Shown here in pieces: positions 10,301 through 18,261 of a stretch of DNA of 64,000 nt. The notes under the pieces were generated by a model. That model saw only the letters and a list, made by a program, of their open reading frames with translations, did not search any database and had not been told where the DNA came from. Source of the DNA: Marinilabiliaceae bacterium (GTDB lineage: Bacteria; Bacteroidota; Bacteroidia; Bacteroidales; Marinilabiliaceae); NCBI GenBank assembly GCA_016933045.1, contig JAFGBR010000050.1:62001-126000 (forward strand), in the 5' to 3' direction. How positions within the stretch are numbered: position 1 is the stretch's first letter; each line of letters begins with the position of its first letter. A program made the position numbers and the translations under genes.

Positions 10301-11447
10301 TACCAGTAAGTATATTGTTAATCTTATAATTAACACTTATATATGAATAAAAATTCGACGGAGCCCTGGTTATACTAATTCCATTTGATGTAATAAACCA
10401 AATTAAACCAGTTGCATCTTCAATAATATCCAAAACAACATTATTAATTAATGAATTAGACTTATTAGGATTATGAAAATAACTCGAAAAGGTGTTACTA
10501 TTTATGTCGAATACATTTAAACCAAAATCAGTTCCCAACCACAATTTATTCCCTTGTACATAAATACACTTAATAGCATCATTACTTAAATTTGAATTAT
10601 TTTCGCAATAACGAACATAATTCCCGGTTAATGTATTAAAAAAGCACAATCCGGTTTCAGTACCAACCCAAAGGTATGGTGAACTACGATCAATTGAACC
10701 CTCAATCGATAAAACCAGATTATTCTTTAACTTAGGCATGTAATTTCCCTTAAGATCAAACGACACAATGGTATCATTTGAAATTTTATTAAGTTTATTA
10801 TAGGTTCCAACCCACATAACTCCTTCGGGAGTCTGATAAAGGGATCTAATGGTATTATGACTAATGCTTGAATTTGTTGTATTATAACATTTTAAAGGCT
10901 CATTTCCTTTATCAAAAACAAATAAACCATTTGCTGTACCAACCCAAATATTACTATCATTTCCTTTATATAAAACACGCACGGCATTATCTTTCCCTAT
11001 ATCAACCTGTTCAATATCAAATGTTTTAGTATTTAGCTTCGACAATCCCGTCCAGGTTCCAACCCAAAGAGTATTATTATCGTTAAGCAAAGCATTTACC
11101 AGATTTGATTCAATTGACAACGAATCGTTGTTATGCCTGAACGATATAAAACGTTTTCCATCATATCTACAAAGCCCGTCGTGAGTTCCAATCCAAATAA
11201 ACCCGTGAGAGTCCAGTTCAATAGAAGAAGTAATATTTGATGATAAACCATCATTAATACCTAAACTACTAAAAAAAAGCGATTGATTATTTGACGCTAT
11301 CGATTGAATACATACAATTAATAATAAAGATGGATATAATACCAGCTTATATATCCTTACTATTAATGATATAAAAAAATTTATTTTCAAAAGGATAAAT
11401 TCTTGTTTATCTGTAAAAATAAACTTTTTATACGAATTGTCTCTCAT
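7344..11447 (-). CDS. Hybrid two-component system regulator (HTCS): propeller sensor, kinase, receiver, AraC output
   Basis: This ~1367-residue single-protein two-component system would sense a periplasmic ligand, usually an oligosaccharide in this family, and activate transcription. In order: a signal/membrane segment (~residues 20-50), about 14 'two-component propeller' repeats (WIGT-type motifs, residues ~60-700), a Y_Y_Y domain, a transmembrane helix near 810, HisKA with phospho-acceptor His866 (SHELKTP), HATPase (NEGEGI, GSGVGL), a receiver with Asp1164 (ISDIMMP), and a C-terminal AraC HTH. The open frame extends to 11618, but ATG 11447 gives a good signal anchor and sits just after a promoter-like element. 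No susC/susD or glycosidase is adjacent, so its target is not obvious. Confidence 0.92.
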   Translation of the reverse strand: MRDNSYKKFIFTDKQEFILLKINFFISLIVRIYKLVLYPSLLLIVCIQSIASNNQSLFFSSLGINDGLSSNITSSIELDSHGFIWIGTHDGLCRYDGKRFISFRHNNDSLSIESNLVNALLNDNNTLWVGTWTGLSKLNTKTFDIEQVDIGKDNAVRVLYKGNDSNIWVGTANGLFVFDKGNEPLKCYNTTNSSISHNTIRSLYQTPEGVMWVGTYNKLNKISNDTIVSFDLKGNYMPKLKNNLVLSIEGSIDRSSPYLWVGTETGLCFFNTLTGNYVRYCENNSNLSNDAIKCIYVQGNKLWLGTDFGLNVFDINSNTFSSYFHNPNKSNSLINNVVLDIIEDATGLIWFITSNGISITRAPSNFYSYISVNYKINNILTGNQIKSILVSSDNTIWMATDHGLLSRNKDSQNINCFTTNDPKPNQLLLNNIFALYEDLNGRIWIGTAGGINVLDTKSNKMYSITASVENGLTSNYISKIFQDNDGNMWVSAWEGGLFKLFGDISQPDTLKFSKVLDFGSDKYTFDGSRIWFENNSKIGFINSQTHKYTEIESLYQYTSGKTIECLYVSNDMGLWIGAKNLLIKYNLKNEIIEKIPLIKGVDTHIISIIEDRNNQIWASTNNAIVYLNKKYSLPVFLPTDPSLPIKSFYTNCNSINADGIIMFGGDNGYIQIDPSKFMLPKEDIPVYITHVEINNRPFNRAQELLNEVDIPYPVSFLKSIELKSSDKSVLFEFSSLDYSFPLTNMYAYKLEGYDEEWHYTNGDRNFAVYSNLPANEYMFRVKGTNGYGIWLENEAYLKVVVFPSIWLSKGFIFIYLFIIIAITYIVLKINTFRIKMLNEVRITKLEKEHNETLIKTRQHFFTNISHELKTPLNLILSPINQILKSDLLDSKSAKMLSLAQKNSQRLLWLVNQILDFRKIEVGKISLHLQNIEIVSFCYELYEMYSDYADKYGYNYQFDTDIESYFISADKDKLSIVIFNLLSNAFKFTKENGEIIFSLEIKTIPYEKDEIIISIKNEGEGIKPADKEKIFERFYQSDSNYKGMGSGVGLTIAKEYIELHNGTINVLSTPNETTTFIISFKAESLNVYLVEQPVNEKLNREKFRKHIALTVDPDKYNIIAVDDNPDILSLIEITLNPIYNIQTFIRGGDALQMIKKNQPDLVISDIMMPGMDGITFCQQIRNNTSTNHIPIILLTAKTHDESRLQGVQAGADIYMTKPFDENILLATIERLLARKKELQEYIIRLTFADPRNEPEDVRNNDQVFLKKVMTIVENNLSNDQLSVDFISEEIGISSTHLYRKIKSITNLSTNELIKKYRIKTASIMLKNNEGNVTEIMYSVGFSNLSYFSKCFKSEFGCTPKEFYLKNKK

Positions 11448-11463
11448 CACTAATTGACATAAA

Positions 11464-11471
11464 CAAAAGTA
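11464..11471 (-). promoter_or_regulatory. Candidate -7 promoter element for the HTCS gene
   Basis: The minus strand reads TACTTTTG (TAnnTTTG). It lies 17 bases upstream of the ATG at 11447 and inside the longer open frame, which argues that the longer start is not used. No clear -33 box is seen. Confidence 0.4.
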
Positions 11472-11644
11472 GCAGATACCAATAAATACATTTGAATAGT
11501 AATCACACCCCAAAAAGGTTAATCTGAATAGTATTAATTTTTTAAAAATACAGTTCATTTGGGGGTTTTCTTTCATCCCAACGAGTAGTAATTTCGAATA
11601 AAATGTTAAAATGTTCAAACAATCAACCTTCTAAATATATTACA

Positions 11645-13564
11645 ATGAAACATCTTACAATAAGAATGAAAGCATTATTAAGCTTTACTGTTTTGGTTAT
11701 AATAGGAGCTATTATTGGAATATATGGTATTTACGAAATAAACCGTCTGAAAAATGGAGGTGCAAACATGAACAATAACGTAGTTTCACCCATGGGCGAT
11801 TTAGCAAAATTTTCAACTTCTTTCCAGTTAGCAAGGGTAAACTTATACGAGCAAATAAAAGAAAATAACAAACAAAAAATACAGAGTTTAATTAAAGAAC
11901 GACAAACCATGTCGGATAGCATAAGTAAATGGATGGATCATTACCGTGAAACAATTAAAACAAAAGATGGACAACGTAAGTATGATGAACTTTTAATGGC
12001 ACGCAAAGGATTTGCCTCTCACATAAAGATATTTGAAGAATTAACTCTTAATAATAATGATAAAGAAGCTCAACGACTGCTTGAAGGTAGTTTTGGCGAA
12101 ATTCTACAAATCGAATCTAATGCCATTGATACATTAACAACTGATAAAATATATTATGGATTAACTATTAATAAAGAAAATATTCAAATGGCAAAATCAT
12201 CAACCACTGCATTAATTATTATTGTAGTCATTGCCTCTGTTTTAGCAATATTCATTGCTTTAACAATTTCTGGAAATATCCAAAAAATTATTCAATCCTT
12301 AACATCATCTACAAAAGAACTTACCGATGCTGCAATGGCTGGTAATTTAAAATATAGAGCCGATATTTCGTCAATAAATTTCGAGTTTCGCCAAATACCA
12401 CAAGGTATTAACAACACTCTCGACGCCCTAATAAATCCAATGACAGAAGCTGCTAATGCCATAAGCCGCATTTCAAAAGGTGACATGAATTTTATAATTA
12501 ACACTGAATATAAAGGCGATTTTAATATTCTAAAAAATAATATTAACAATCTAATATCGGCGTTAAATGATATTACTCATAAAGCACAACTAATTGCCGA
12601 TGGCGATTTAACAGTTTCAATTGAAAAACGTTCTGATGAGGATTCATTAATGATAGTTTTATCAGAAATGGTTTCTAAACTCGCCTCTATTGTGGGTGAA
12701 ATATTCGATGCTGCCGAAAATGTTGCTGCCGGAAGCAGTGAAATAAGCTTTTCAGCTACTCAAATCGCCAGAGGGGCAAGCGAACAAGCTGCTAGTTCCG
12801 AGGAGGTTTCTTCATCTATTGAACAAATGGCCTCTACCATTATGCAAAACAACGAAAATGCACAGGAAACAGAACGCATAGCCAAATTATCGGCCGAGGG
12901 TGTTGAAAAAGTATCAAAATCAGCAGAAATGAGTCTTGAAGCAATTCAACAAATAGCAACTAAAATTAAAATAATAAATGATATAGCCGAAAAAACTGAT
13001 CTATTAGCCATTAATGCTGCTATTGAAGCTGCAAGAGCCGGCGAACACGGTAAAGGATTTGCCGTTGTTGCAGCAGAAGTACGAAAACTGGCAGAAATTA
13101 GCCAAAATGCAGCTTCCGAAATAAACAACTTATCATCAGGAAGTCTGAAACTTACACAAGAATCAACTGGGCTTATGTTAAAATTATTACCCGACATACA
13201 ACGCACTGCCAAACTGGTTCAGGAAATATCAGCTTCCAGCGCAGAACAAAGCGCCGGAGCAGAACAAATTGCCAAAGCTGTTGAGCAGTTTTCTCAGGTT
13301 ACTCAACAAAACTCAGCATCGGCCGAAGAAATGAGTTCTGGTAGCGAAGAACTAGCAAGTCAAGCCGATATGTTAAAAGAAGCAGTTTCATTTTTCAATA
13401 CAGGACGGGAAATTAAAAACCATACAGTCGAACAAAAAAAAGTTCAACAAAAAAGTTTCCATCCATCAAGCAAACCATCTAACGGCAATGGCAAATCACA
13501 CTGGAAAAACAATGACAAACATGAACTACTATCATCTACAATAAATGGATTTGAACAATTCTAA
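11645..13564 (+). CDS. Methyl-accepting chemotaxis protein, 4-helix-bundle sensor type
   Basis: This 639-residue chemoreceptor would pass a periplasmic signal to a CheA kinase through CheW. It has a transmembrane helix at ~10-30, a periplasmic four-helix-bundle-like region to ~185, a second transmembrane helix (~188-212), a HAMP region to ~265, a further HAMP-like stretch, and a long cytoplasmic coiled coil with the hairpin tip ([20 protein letters not shown]) near residue 455. The last five residues are GFEQF, fitting the CheR/CheB tether pattern of two aromatics three apart. ATG 11645 gives a normal N-terminus; a start at 11603 adds 14 unlikely residues. It diverges from the HTCS gene and is 20 kb from cheA. 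Confidence 0.93.
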   Translation: MKHLTIRMKALLSFTVLVIIGAIIGIYGIYEINRLKNGGANMNNNVVSPMGDLAKFSTSFQLARVNLYEQIKENNKQKIQSLIKERQTMSDSISKWMDHYRETIKTKDGQRKYDELLMARKGFASHIKIFEELTLNNNDKEAQRLLEGSFGEILQIESNAIDTLTTDKIYYGLTINKENIQMAKSSTTALIIIVVIASVLAIFIALTISGNIQKIIQSLTSSTKELTDAAMAGNLKYRADISSINFEFRQIPQGINNTLDALINPMTEAANAISRISKGDMNFIINTEYKGDFNILKNNINNLISALNDITHKAQLIADGDLTVSIEKRSDEDSLMIVLSEMVSKLASIVGEIFDAAENVAAGSSEISFSATQIARGASEQAASSEEVSSSIEQMASTIMQNNENAQETERIAKLSAEGVEKVSKSAEMSLEAIQQIATKIKIINDIAEKTDLLAINAAIEAARAGEHGKGFAVVAAEVRKLAEISQNAASEINNLSSGSLKLTQESTGLMLKLLPDIQRTAKLVQEISASSAEQSAGAEQIAKAVEQFSQVTQQNSASAEEMSSGSEELASQADMLKEAVSFFNTGREIKNHTVEQKKVQQKSFHPSSKPSNGNGKSHWKNNDKHELLSSTINGFEQF

Positions 13565-13571
13565 ATTTTAA

Positions 13572-13607
13572 CCTGATCTATCCATAAATTTATGGATTTA
13601 ATTCAGG
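13572..13607 (+). terminator. Imperfect hairpin after the MCP gene
   Basis: CCTGA (13572-13576) and TCAGG (13603-13607) enclose an inner palindrome, TCCATAAATTTATGGA (13581-13596). It lies eight bases after the MCP stop codon. There is no strong T-tract, so termination is uncertain. Confidence 0.4.
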
Positions 13608-13713
13608 CTAATCTCAACTTAGGTGAAGTAAACTTCTAAAAAAAAGTTTTTACTGAACGTTAATCGCAGCCAAAGGCAGAGATTATTTATGAATAATCCG
13701 GGTTTAAAAAATA

Positions 13714-14451
13714 TTAATATCGTTGACGAACAATTTTAACAAAATCATTTAACAGAGATATGTCCTTTTCAACAGCATTACCAATTACAACAATATCGGC
13801 TCCTGCCCTGCATGCATTTTCAACCTTTTCAGGTGTATTAAGCCCTCCTCCTATCATTAAAGGAATTTGCAAAGCTTTTTTTACCTCCTGTACCATAACA
13901 GGAGGTACAGGGTTTAAAGCTCCACTTCCTGCATCAAGGTAAATCATTTTCATGCCCAACAACTCTCCGGCAAGAGCTGTTGCAATTGCAATATCGTTTT
14001 TTTTCGAAGGAATAGGCTGTGTATTACTCATATATTCAACAGAAGTCTTGCATCCTCCATCAATCAACACATAACCGGTCGATATAACTTCAATTTCAGC
14101 TTTCTTTAACAATGGAGCTGCAACAACATGATTACCAATAAGAAAATCAGGATTACGACCCGATATTAATGAAATAAATAATATCGCATCGGCTTTATTG
14201 GAAAGTTGCAAAAGACTACCCGGATAAATAATTACAGGAATTGAAGTATGCTTTTTTATTTTGTTAATTACCGGTTCAATATTTGTTGAAACCAAGCTAC
14301 CTCCAATCATTACCATATCAGGCAAAACCAAATTAATTTGCTCAATAGCTTTATCGAGTTTCTCATTTTGGTATTTATCCGGATCAATTAAAAAAGCTAT
14401 TTGCTTCTGTTGCTTTTCAACTTTTTGATATATTTCCTTTTGAATTGTCAT
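13714..14451 (-). CDS. Geranylgeranylglyceryl/heptaprenylglyceryl phosphate synthase family protein
   Basis: GGGPS-family enzymes join sn-glycerol-1-phosphate to a polyprenyl diphosphate by an ether bond, the first step of archaeal-type lipids. The 245-residue (beta/alpha)8 protein has the family features FLIDPDK near residue 20, MIGGSLVS, VIIYPGS, the 'YLDAGSGA' strand, LMIGGGLNTPEK and GADIVVIGNAVE. Homologues of this group are known in some Bacteroidota, and the chain length of the prenyl substrate differs between groups. It is the last gene of the ssb-gldE-gldD-PPTase operon, nine bases after the PPTase gene. The biological role of the product here is unknown. Confidence 0.88.
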   Translation of the reverse strand: MTIQKEIYQKVEKQQKQIAFLIDPDKYQNEKLDKAIEQINLVLPDMVMIGGSLVSTNIEPVINKIKKHTSIPVIIYPGSLLQLSNKADAILFISLISGRNPDFLIGNHVVAAPLLKKAEIEVISTGYVLIDGGCKTSVEYMSNTQPIPSKKNDIAIATALAGELLGMKMIYLDAGSGALNPVPPVMVQEVKKALQIPLMIGGGLNTPEKVENACRAGADIVVIGNAVEKDISLLNDFVKIVRQRY

Positions 14452-14460
14452 GCTTAAGTT

Positions 14461-15096
14461 TTAACTGGTGAAAACTAAAACATATTCATCTTTTATCCAA
14501 CAACGAAGAGATAAATCAATCGAAATATTATCCTTTTTTAATGTTGAAAAAATATCAAGCTCATTTTTATTAACCGTTACAATAGAATTAATAATTAACT
14601 GATCTTTAAAAATAACATCTGTTTCTCCCCCCCATTTATACATAGCCTCTTTTGAACACCAGATAATTGTTTTAAATATCTCTTCAGAAAAGGAATGATC
14701 TATTTTGTATTCATATTCATTCATAAACCGATCAGATATTTTCAAAACCCTTATACCTGGTTTCTCAATATCTATAGAAACAGGCTTCATTCTGTTAAGT
14801 ATAATACAAGCATATCCTTTTGTATGAGTAATACCGATATGATATTCGGGATTATGCAAATAAGGTTTACCAGCAGGCGAATACACAATATGACATTTTG
14901 AACCTAAAAAATGTTGTAACAATGCACGTATTGCCAACCATTCGCGCTTTCGGTTCTCTAGTTTAAAACCCTGTATTTGCAATTGTTCACTTTTGTGTAA
15001 ATGAATTTGCTGAATAAGACTCTCTGATGGTTCATCTAGTTTCCAAACACCAATTATCGATCCCGAAGGCAATGTGTGTTCTAATATTATTGGCAT
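14461..15096 (-). CDS. 4'-phosphopantetheinyl transferase superfamily protein
   Basis: Such enzymes move the phosphopantetheine arm from CoA to a serine of a carrier protein, activating fatty-acid, polyketide or peptide synthases. The 211-residue product fits the Sfp/Gsp type and shows HIGITHTKGY, the magnesium-binding VSIDIEKPG (Asp and Glu) and WCSKEAMYKWGG, the three expected motifs. It lies one base after gldD in the same operon, an order seen in related genomes. Its carrier-protein partner is not in the window. Confidence 0.87.
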   Translation of the reverse strand: MPIILEHTLPSGSIIGVWKLDEPSESLIQQIHLHKSEQLQIQGFKLENRKREWLAIRALLQHFLGSKCHIVYSPAGKPYLHNPEYHIGITHTKGYACIILNRMKPVSIDIEKPGIRVLKISDRFMNEYEYKIDHSFSEEIFKTIIWCSKEAMYKWGGETDVIFKDQLIINSIVTVNKNELDIFSTLKKDNISIDLSLRCWIKDEYVLVFTS

Positions 15097-15097
15097 T

Positions 15098-15691
15098 TTA
15101 TTTCAAATTTTTCCATTCAAAAGTTTCCATCAGATGCTGAATATCTTTCCCAACAAAACTAATTACCGGAGCTAAGCTATCTTTATTAGGTACTACATTA
15201 AAATAAAGCGAACCTCTTAGAAAATGATTAACACTATCTGTTAAGTAAAATTGAATAGATGAAGCCGCATCGCCTTTTATTTCGTAATAAATACCATACA
15301 CATTTTGTTCGGGCTTATAATAGAGCTTTTCATTTATGGCATCAGCCTTAATTGTATGCTTATATGCTAATGCTCGGGTGTCTTCTTCTAATATATACAA
15401 GTTATTGGTTATTGATTTATAACTTATGTGAATATTTCCTCTAAAATCAGGAAAATTAACATTTATCCAATAAGGTTCAGCCTGTAAATTCTGATCTTTA
15501 TTGATATTTGCATATATAGGATATTCAAATAAATATGGACATAATGTATCGTATTTTAAATACTTTTTTTCAGGAAAAGTAATTCGAAAATACCCTCTTG
15601 GCTTTGGATTATAATGCTTTTTACAAGCTATAGTAGCTAATAATAAAAATACCAATATCAAAAGATGATTAATATAATTATGCTTTCTCAT
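15098..15691 (-). CDS. gldD: Gliding motility lipoprotein GldD
   Basis: GldD is a lipoprotein required for gliding in Flavobacterium johnsoniae; its exact job in the motility or type IX secretion apparatus is not settled. The 197-residue product has a lipoprotein signal peptide with the box ATIAC at about residue 22, then 'KPRGYFRITFPEKKYLKYD', a family signature, and later 'GDAASSIQFYLTDS' and 'HFLRGSLYFNVVPNKDSLAPV'-type sequence. Its start overlaps the gldE stop by four bases, indicating translational coupling. Homologues also occur in non-gliding relatives, so motility cannot be concluded from this gene alone. Confidence 0.92.
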   Translation of the reverse strand: MRKHNYINHLLILVFLLLATIACKKHYNPKPRGYFRITFPEKKYLKYDTLCPYLFEYPIYANINKDQNLQAEPYWINVNFPDFRGNIHISYKSITNNLYILEEDTRALAYKHTIKADAINEKLYYKPEQNVYGIYYEIKGDAASSIQFYLTDSVNHFLRGSLYFNVVPNKDSLAPVISFVGKDIQHLMETFEWKNLK

Positions 15692-17031
15692 TTCTTTTTA
15701 TAGAAGTTCATCATTTTTTTAAAACGCACTTTCTTTATTCTTCTGTTATCGGCAGATGCTATTGTAAATGAAAAATCTTTAAATTCAATTGTTTCACCTT
15801 TTTGTGGTATCTCTCCTTTTAATTCCAACAGTAAACCAGCCAATGTTTCGGCATCTCCTTTTTCGTATTCAAAATCCTTTTCATTTGTTTCTGAAACTTT
15901 GTAAAAATCATTCAATAAAATTTTCCCTTCAAAAATAATTGATCCATCAGGCAAATGCGAATACAATGCTTCATCATCATCCATTTCATCACTAATATCA
16001 CCCACAATCTCTTCTAATATATCTTCGAGTGTTACAATACCGGCCGTCCCTCCATATTCATCGACTACTATGGCCATGTGTATTTTTTTTGCTTTAAATT
16101 CCGACAGAAGATCATTAATCTTTTTTGTTTCGGGTACATAATAAGCTGGCCGAATCACACTTTGCCAATGAAATGTCCTTTCTTGATCAAGATATGGCAA
16201 AAGATCTTTTACATACAAAACACCCTTCACATTATCAGGAGTATCCTCAAAAACAGGTATTCTGGAGTAACCCGATTCTATAATTACGGCCAATACTTTA
16301 TTAAAATCACTTTTATTATCAATATCAATTACATCAACTCGAGGTGTCATTATCTCTTCAACATACAAATTACCAAATTTGACTATCCCTTCTAATATCT
16401 CTTTTTCATCTTTCAACTCATTTGCAGTAAGTTCAAGTGCCTGTGATAAATCATCAAGTGAAAGAGATTTTGATTTTCCTGCTAATCGTTTGTTAACAAT
16501 ATTTGTCGATTTAACTAATATATACCCTAACGGGAAAGTAACCTTTTTTAAAAAATAAAGAGGATAAGACATTATCCTTGCAAATTTATGACAATGTTGC
16601 GATGCATAAATTTTTGGCAATATCTCTCCAAAAAAAAGAATTACTGACGTTATTATTACAGTCTCAAATATAAACTTTAAAGGATATAACGATCCAAAAT
16701 TCAAAACCATTTCTGATATTAATGCTGATAATATTACAATACCAACATTTACAAAATTATTAGCTATTAATATTGTAGCTAAAAGCCAACTTGATTCTTC
16801 TATATGATTTAATATTAACTTATCATATTTACTGTTCGACTTTTTTATCGTTTCAATATCGCCAGGTTTTAATGAAAAAAAAGCAACCTCAGAACCCGAT
16901 ATTAATGCAGAAAACAACACCAATATAAAAGCAATAATAATGGCTATTAATGTGCCAATACTAAATGGATAAAACTCTATTTGCGCAAAAATATTAAGTA
17001 CCAAAGGTATATTACAATCTAAGTCCAACAA
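15688..17031 (-). CDS. gldE: Gliding motility-associated protein GldE, CNNM/CBS transporter-like
   Basis: GldE is related to CorC/HlyC-type membrane proteins and is found next to GldD, whose function it supports. The 447-residue protein begins with a DUF21/CNNM membrane domain of four helices (~residues 10-190, including [12 protein letters not shown] and [10 protein letters not shown]), then a CBS pair (~200-330: [37 protein letters not shown]) and a C-terminal CorC_HlyC domain (~345-440). It sits between ssb and gldD and overlaps gldD by four bases. Ion transport is suggested by the family but not shown for GldE. Confidence 0.92.
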   Translation of the reverse strand: MLDLDCNIPLVLNIFAQIEFYPFSIGTLIAIIIAFILVLFSALISGSEVAFFSLKPGDIETIKKSNSKYDKLILNHIEESSWLLATILIANNFVNVGIVILSALISEMVLNFGSLYPLKFIFETVIITSVILFFGEILPKIYASQHCHKFARIMSYPLYFLKKVTFPLGYILVKSTNIVNKRLAGKSKSLSLDDLSQALELTANELKDEKEILEGIVKFGNLYVEEIMTPRVDVIDIDNKSDFNKVLAVIIESGYSRIPVFEDTPDNVKGVLYVKDLLPYLDQERTFHWQSVIRPAYYVPETKKINDLLSEFKAKKIHMAIVVDEYGGTAGIVTLEDILEEIVGDISDEMDDDEALYSHLPDGSIIFEGKILLNDFYKVSETNEKDFEYEKGDAETLAGLLLELKGEIPQKGETIEFKDFSFTIASADNRRIKKVRFKKMMNFYKKK

Positions 17032-17050
17032 CTATTCTATTTCAATTATA

Positions 17051-17515
17051 TTAAAATGGGAGATCATCGGTTTCATCACCTTGCAATAAATCATCATTTA
17101 CAACATTATTAGCTTGTGGTTGATTATTAATATATTGCGATGGTGATGAAGCTGTATATTCACCGGTTCCACTATTATCTGATTTTCGCCCTAATAACTC
17201 AATATTATCAGCTAAAATATCAGTAGTGTATCGTTTAATACCATCCTTATCTTCATATGTACGGGTTCGTATTTTACCTTCAATAAATAATGGATTACCC
17301 TTTTTTACATATTTTTCAACAATTTGAGCCAAACCTCGCCACGCAACTATGTTATGCCATTCAGTTCTGTCGGGAACCTGCTGACCATCTCGGGATGTAA
17401 ACCCTCTTTCTGTTGTTGCTAAAGGAAAATTTGCTACTGCAACATTATTATCTAAATACCTAACTTCTGGATCGCGACCAACGTTTCCTACTAATATTAC
17501 TTTATTTACCGACAT
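17051..17515 (-). CDS. ssb: Single-stranded DNA-binding protein
   Basis: SSB coats single-stranded DNA in replication, repair and recombination and recruits partners by its tail. The 154-residue protein has an OB fold (~1-110: NKVILVGNVGRDPEVRYLD, WHNIVAWRGLAQIVEKYVKK), a low-complexity linker rich in Asn, Gln and Ser, and the acidic tip DDLPF at the C-terminus. It is the first gene of the operon with gldE, gldD, the PPTase and GGGPS genes, 19 bases before gldE. Confidence 0.95.
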   Translation of the reverse strand: MSVNKVILVGNVGRDPEVRYLDNNVAVANFPLATTERGFTSRDGQQVPDRTEWHNIVAWRGLAQIVEKYVKKGNPLFIEGKIRTRTYEDKDGIKRYTTDILADNIELLGRKSDNSGTGEYTASSPSQYINNQPQANNVVNDDLLQGDETDDLPF

Positions 17516-17690
17516 GTTTTATTTCATTATTTTACTAGGCTAAAAATACAAAAGAATATGGTTTTGTCAAACGGACAATTATAGCCATTTATATATCAAT
17601 ATCGTTAAACTAATAAACCATTGATTTTTTGGCTTGTTAAATTTTTCGGTAAAAATAGTATAATTGTTTTTTTTAATTCAGAAGTTCATT

Positions 17691-17698
17691 TATCTTTG
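17691..17698 (+). promoter_or_regulatory. Candidate -7 promoter element for the HU gene
   Basis: TATCTTTG matches TAnnTTTG and is followed by CA, a frequent context. A TTG at 17664-17666 lies 24 bases upstream, slightly far for a -33 box. The leader to the ATG at 17757 would be about 50 bases. Confidence 0.55.
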
Positions 17699-17756
17699 CA
17701 TTCTGATTTTTAAAAATACATCTGTAAATAGTTGATAATTAAATAATTTTATAAAA

Positions 17757-18041
17757 ATGACAAAGGCAGATATCGTAAACGAAATTTCAAAAAACACCGG
17801 AATTGAAAAAGTAACAGTTCAGCGTGCCGTGGAAGCGTTTATGGAAACCATAAAAGGTTCATTGGTGAAAGGTAGAAACGTATACCTTAGAGGTTTTGGA
17901 AGTTTTGTTGTTAAGAAAAGAGCAGAAAAAACTGCTCGTAACATATCAAAAAACACTACAATTATTATTCCAGAACACTTCATTCCATCATTTAAGCCTT
18001 CAAAAACCTTTACTGGTAAGGTTAAAAATAATGTAAAGTAA
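17757..18041 (+). CDS. HU family DNA-binding protein
   Basis: HU proteins are small dimeric nucleoid proteins that bend DNA. The 94-residue protein has the usual plan: an N-terminal helical dimer body (MTKADIVNEISKNTGIEK, VQRAVEAFMETIKGSL) and 'VYLRGFGSFVVKKRAEKTARN' leading into the beta-arm, which carries ISKNTTIIIPEH rather than the more common NPxTG-type tip, followed by 'PSFKPSKTFTGKVKN'. The arm Pro is present. It is followed after 28 bases by the COX24-type small gene and probably shares its transcript. Confidence 0.93.
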   Translation: MTKADIVNEISKNTGIEKVTVQRAVEAFMETIKGSLVKGRNVYLRGFGSFVVKKRAEKTARNISKNTTIIIPEHFIPSFKPSKTFTGKVKNNVK

Positions 18042-18069
18042 TATTGTTCAATCATTAAAACGTTAAGCT

Positions 18070-18159
18070 ATGCCAAGCGGAAAAAAAAGAAAAAGACATA
18101 AGATGGCTACGCATAAGCGTAAAAAGAGATTAAGAAAAAACAGACATAAAAAGAAGTAA
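18070..18159 (+). CDS. 29-residue basic AURKAIP1/COX24-domain protein (mS38-like)
   Basis: This 30-codon frame encodes an extremely basic peptide that starts MPSGKKRKRHKMATHKR and ends with RHKKK; about two thirds of its residues are Lys, Arg or His. The pattern 'KRKRHKMATHKRKKRLRKNR' is the signature of the AURKAIP1/COX24 C-terminal domain, whose mitochondrial member is the small-subunit ribosomal protein mS38. A ribosomal role in bacteria is therefore likely but inferred. It lies between the HU gene and the RNase G gene, an order I recognise from other Bacteroidota, and is followed after 21 bases by a strong hairpin. It is short enough for automatic annotation to miss. Confidence 0.85.
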   Translation: MPSGKKRKRHKMATHKRKKRLRKNRHKKK

Positions 18160-18180
18160 TTTTCTTATCTAAAAACATCC

Positions 18181-18222
18181 AAAGAACAAACAAGAAGATG
18201 GTTATCTTCTTGTTTGTTCTTT
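18181..18222 (+). terminator. 19-bp perfect hairpin between the COX24-type gene and RNase G gene
   Basis: Bases 18181-18199 and 18204-18222 are perfect reverse complements (19 bp) around the loop GGTT. The 5' arm is almost all purine (AAAGAACAAACAAGAAGAT). The 3' arm ends in TTT with no longer T-tract, so it may act as a terminator, as an RNase III-like substrate, or as a leader element of the RNase gene that follows. Confidence 0.75.
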
Positions 18223-18261
18223 ATGTCTATTTATAAGTTCTTTGAAATTAATTATTTATTT

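Noticed and set aside
11448-11618. Longer HTCS start at 11618
   Set aside because: It would overlap the divergent MCP frame, adds 57 residues without family character, and includes a promoter-like element.
13610-13713. Small RNA between the MCP gene and the GGGPS gene
   Set aside because: Several short inverted repeats occur, but there is no promoter element or clear terminator to support a separate RNA.
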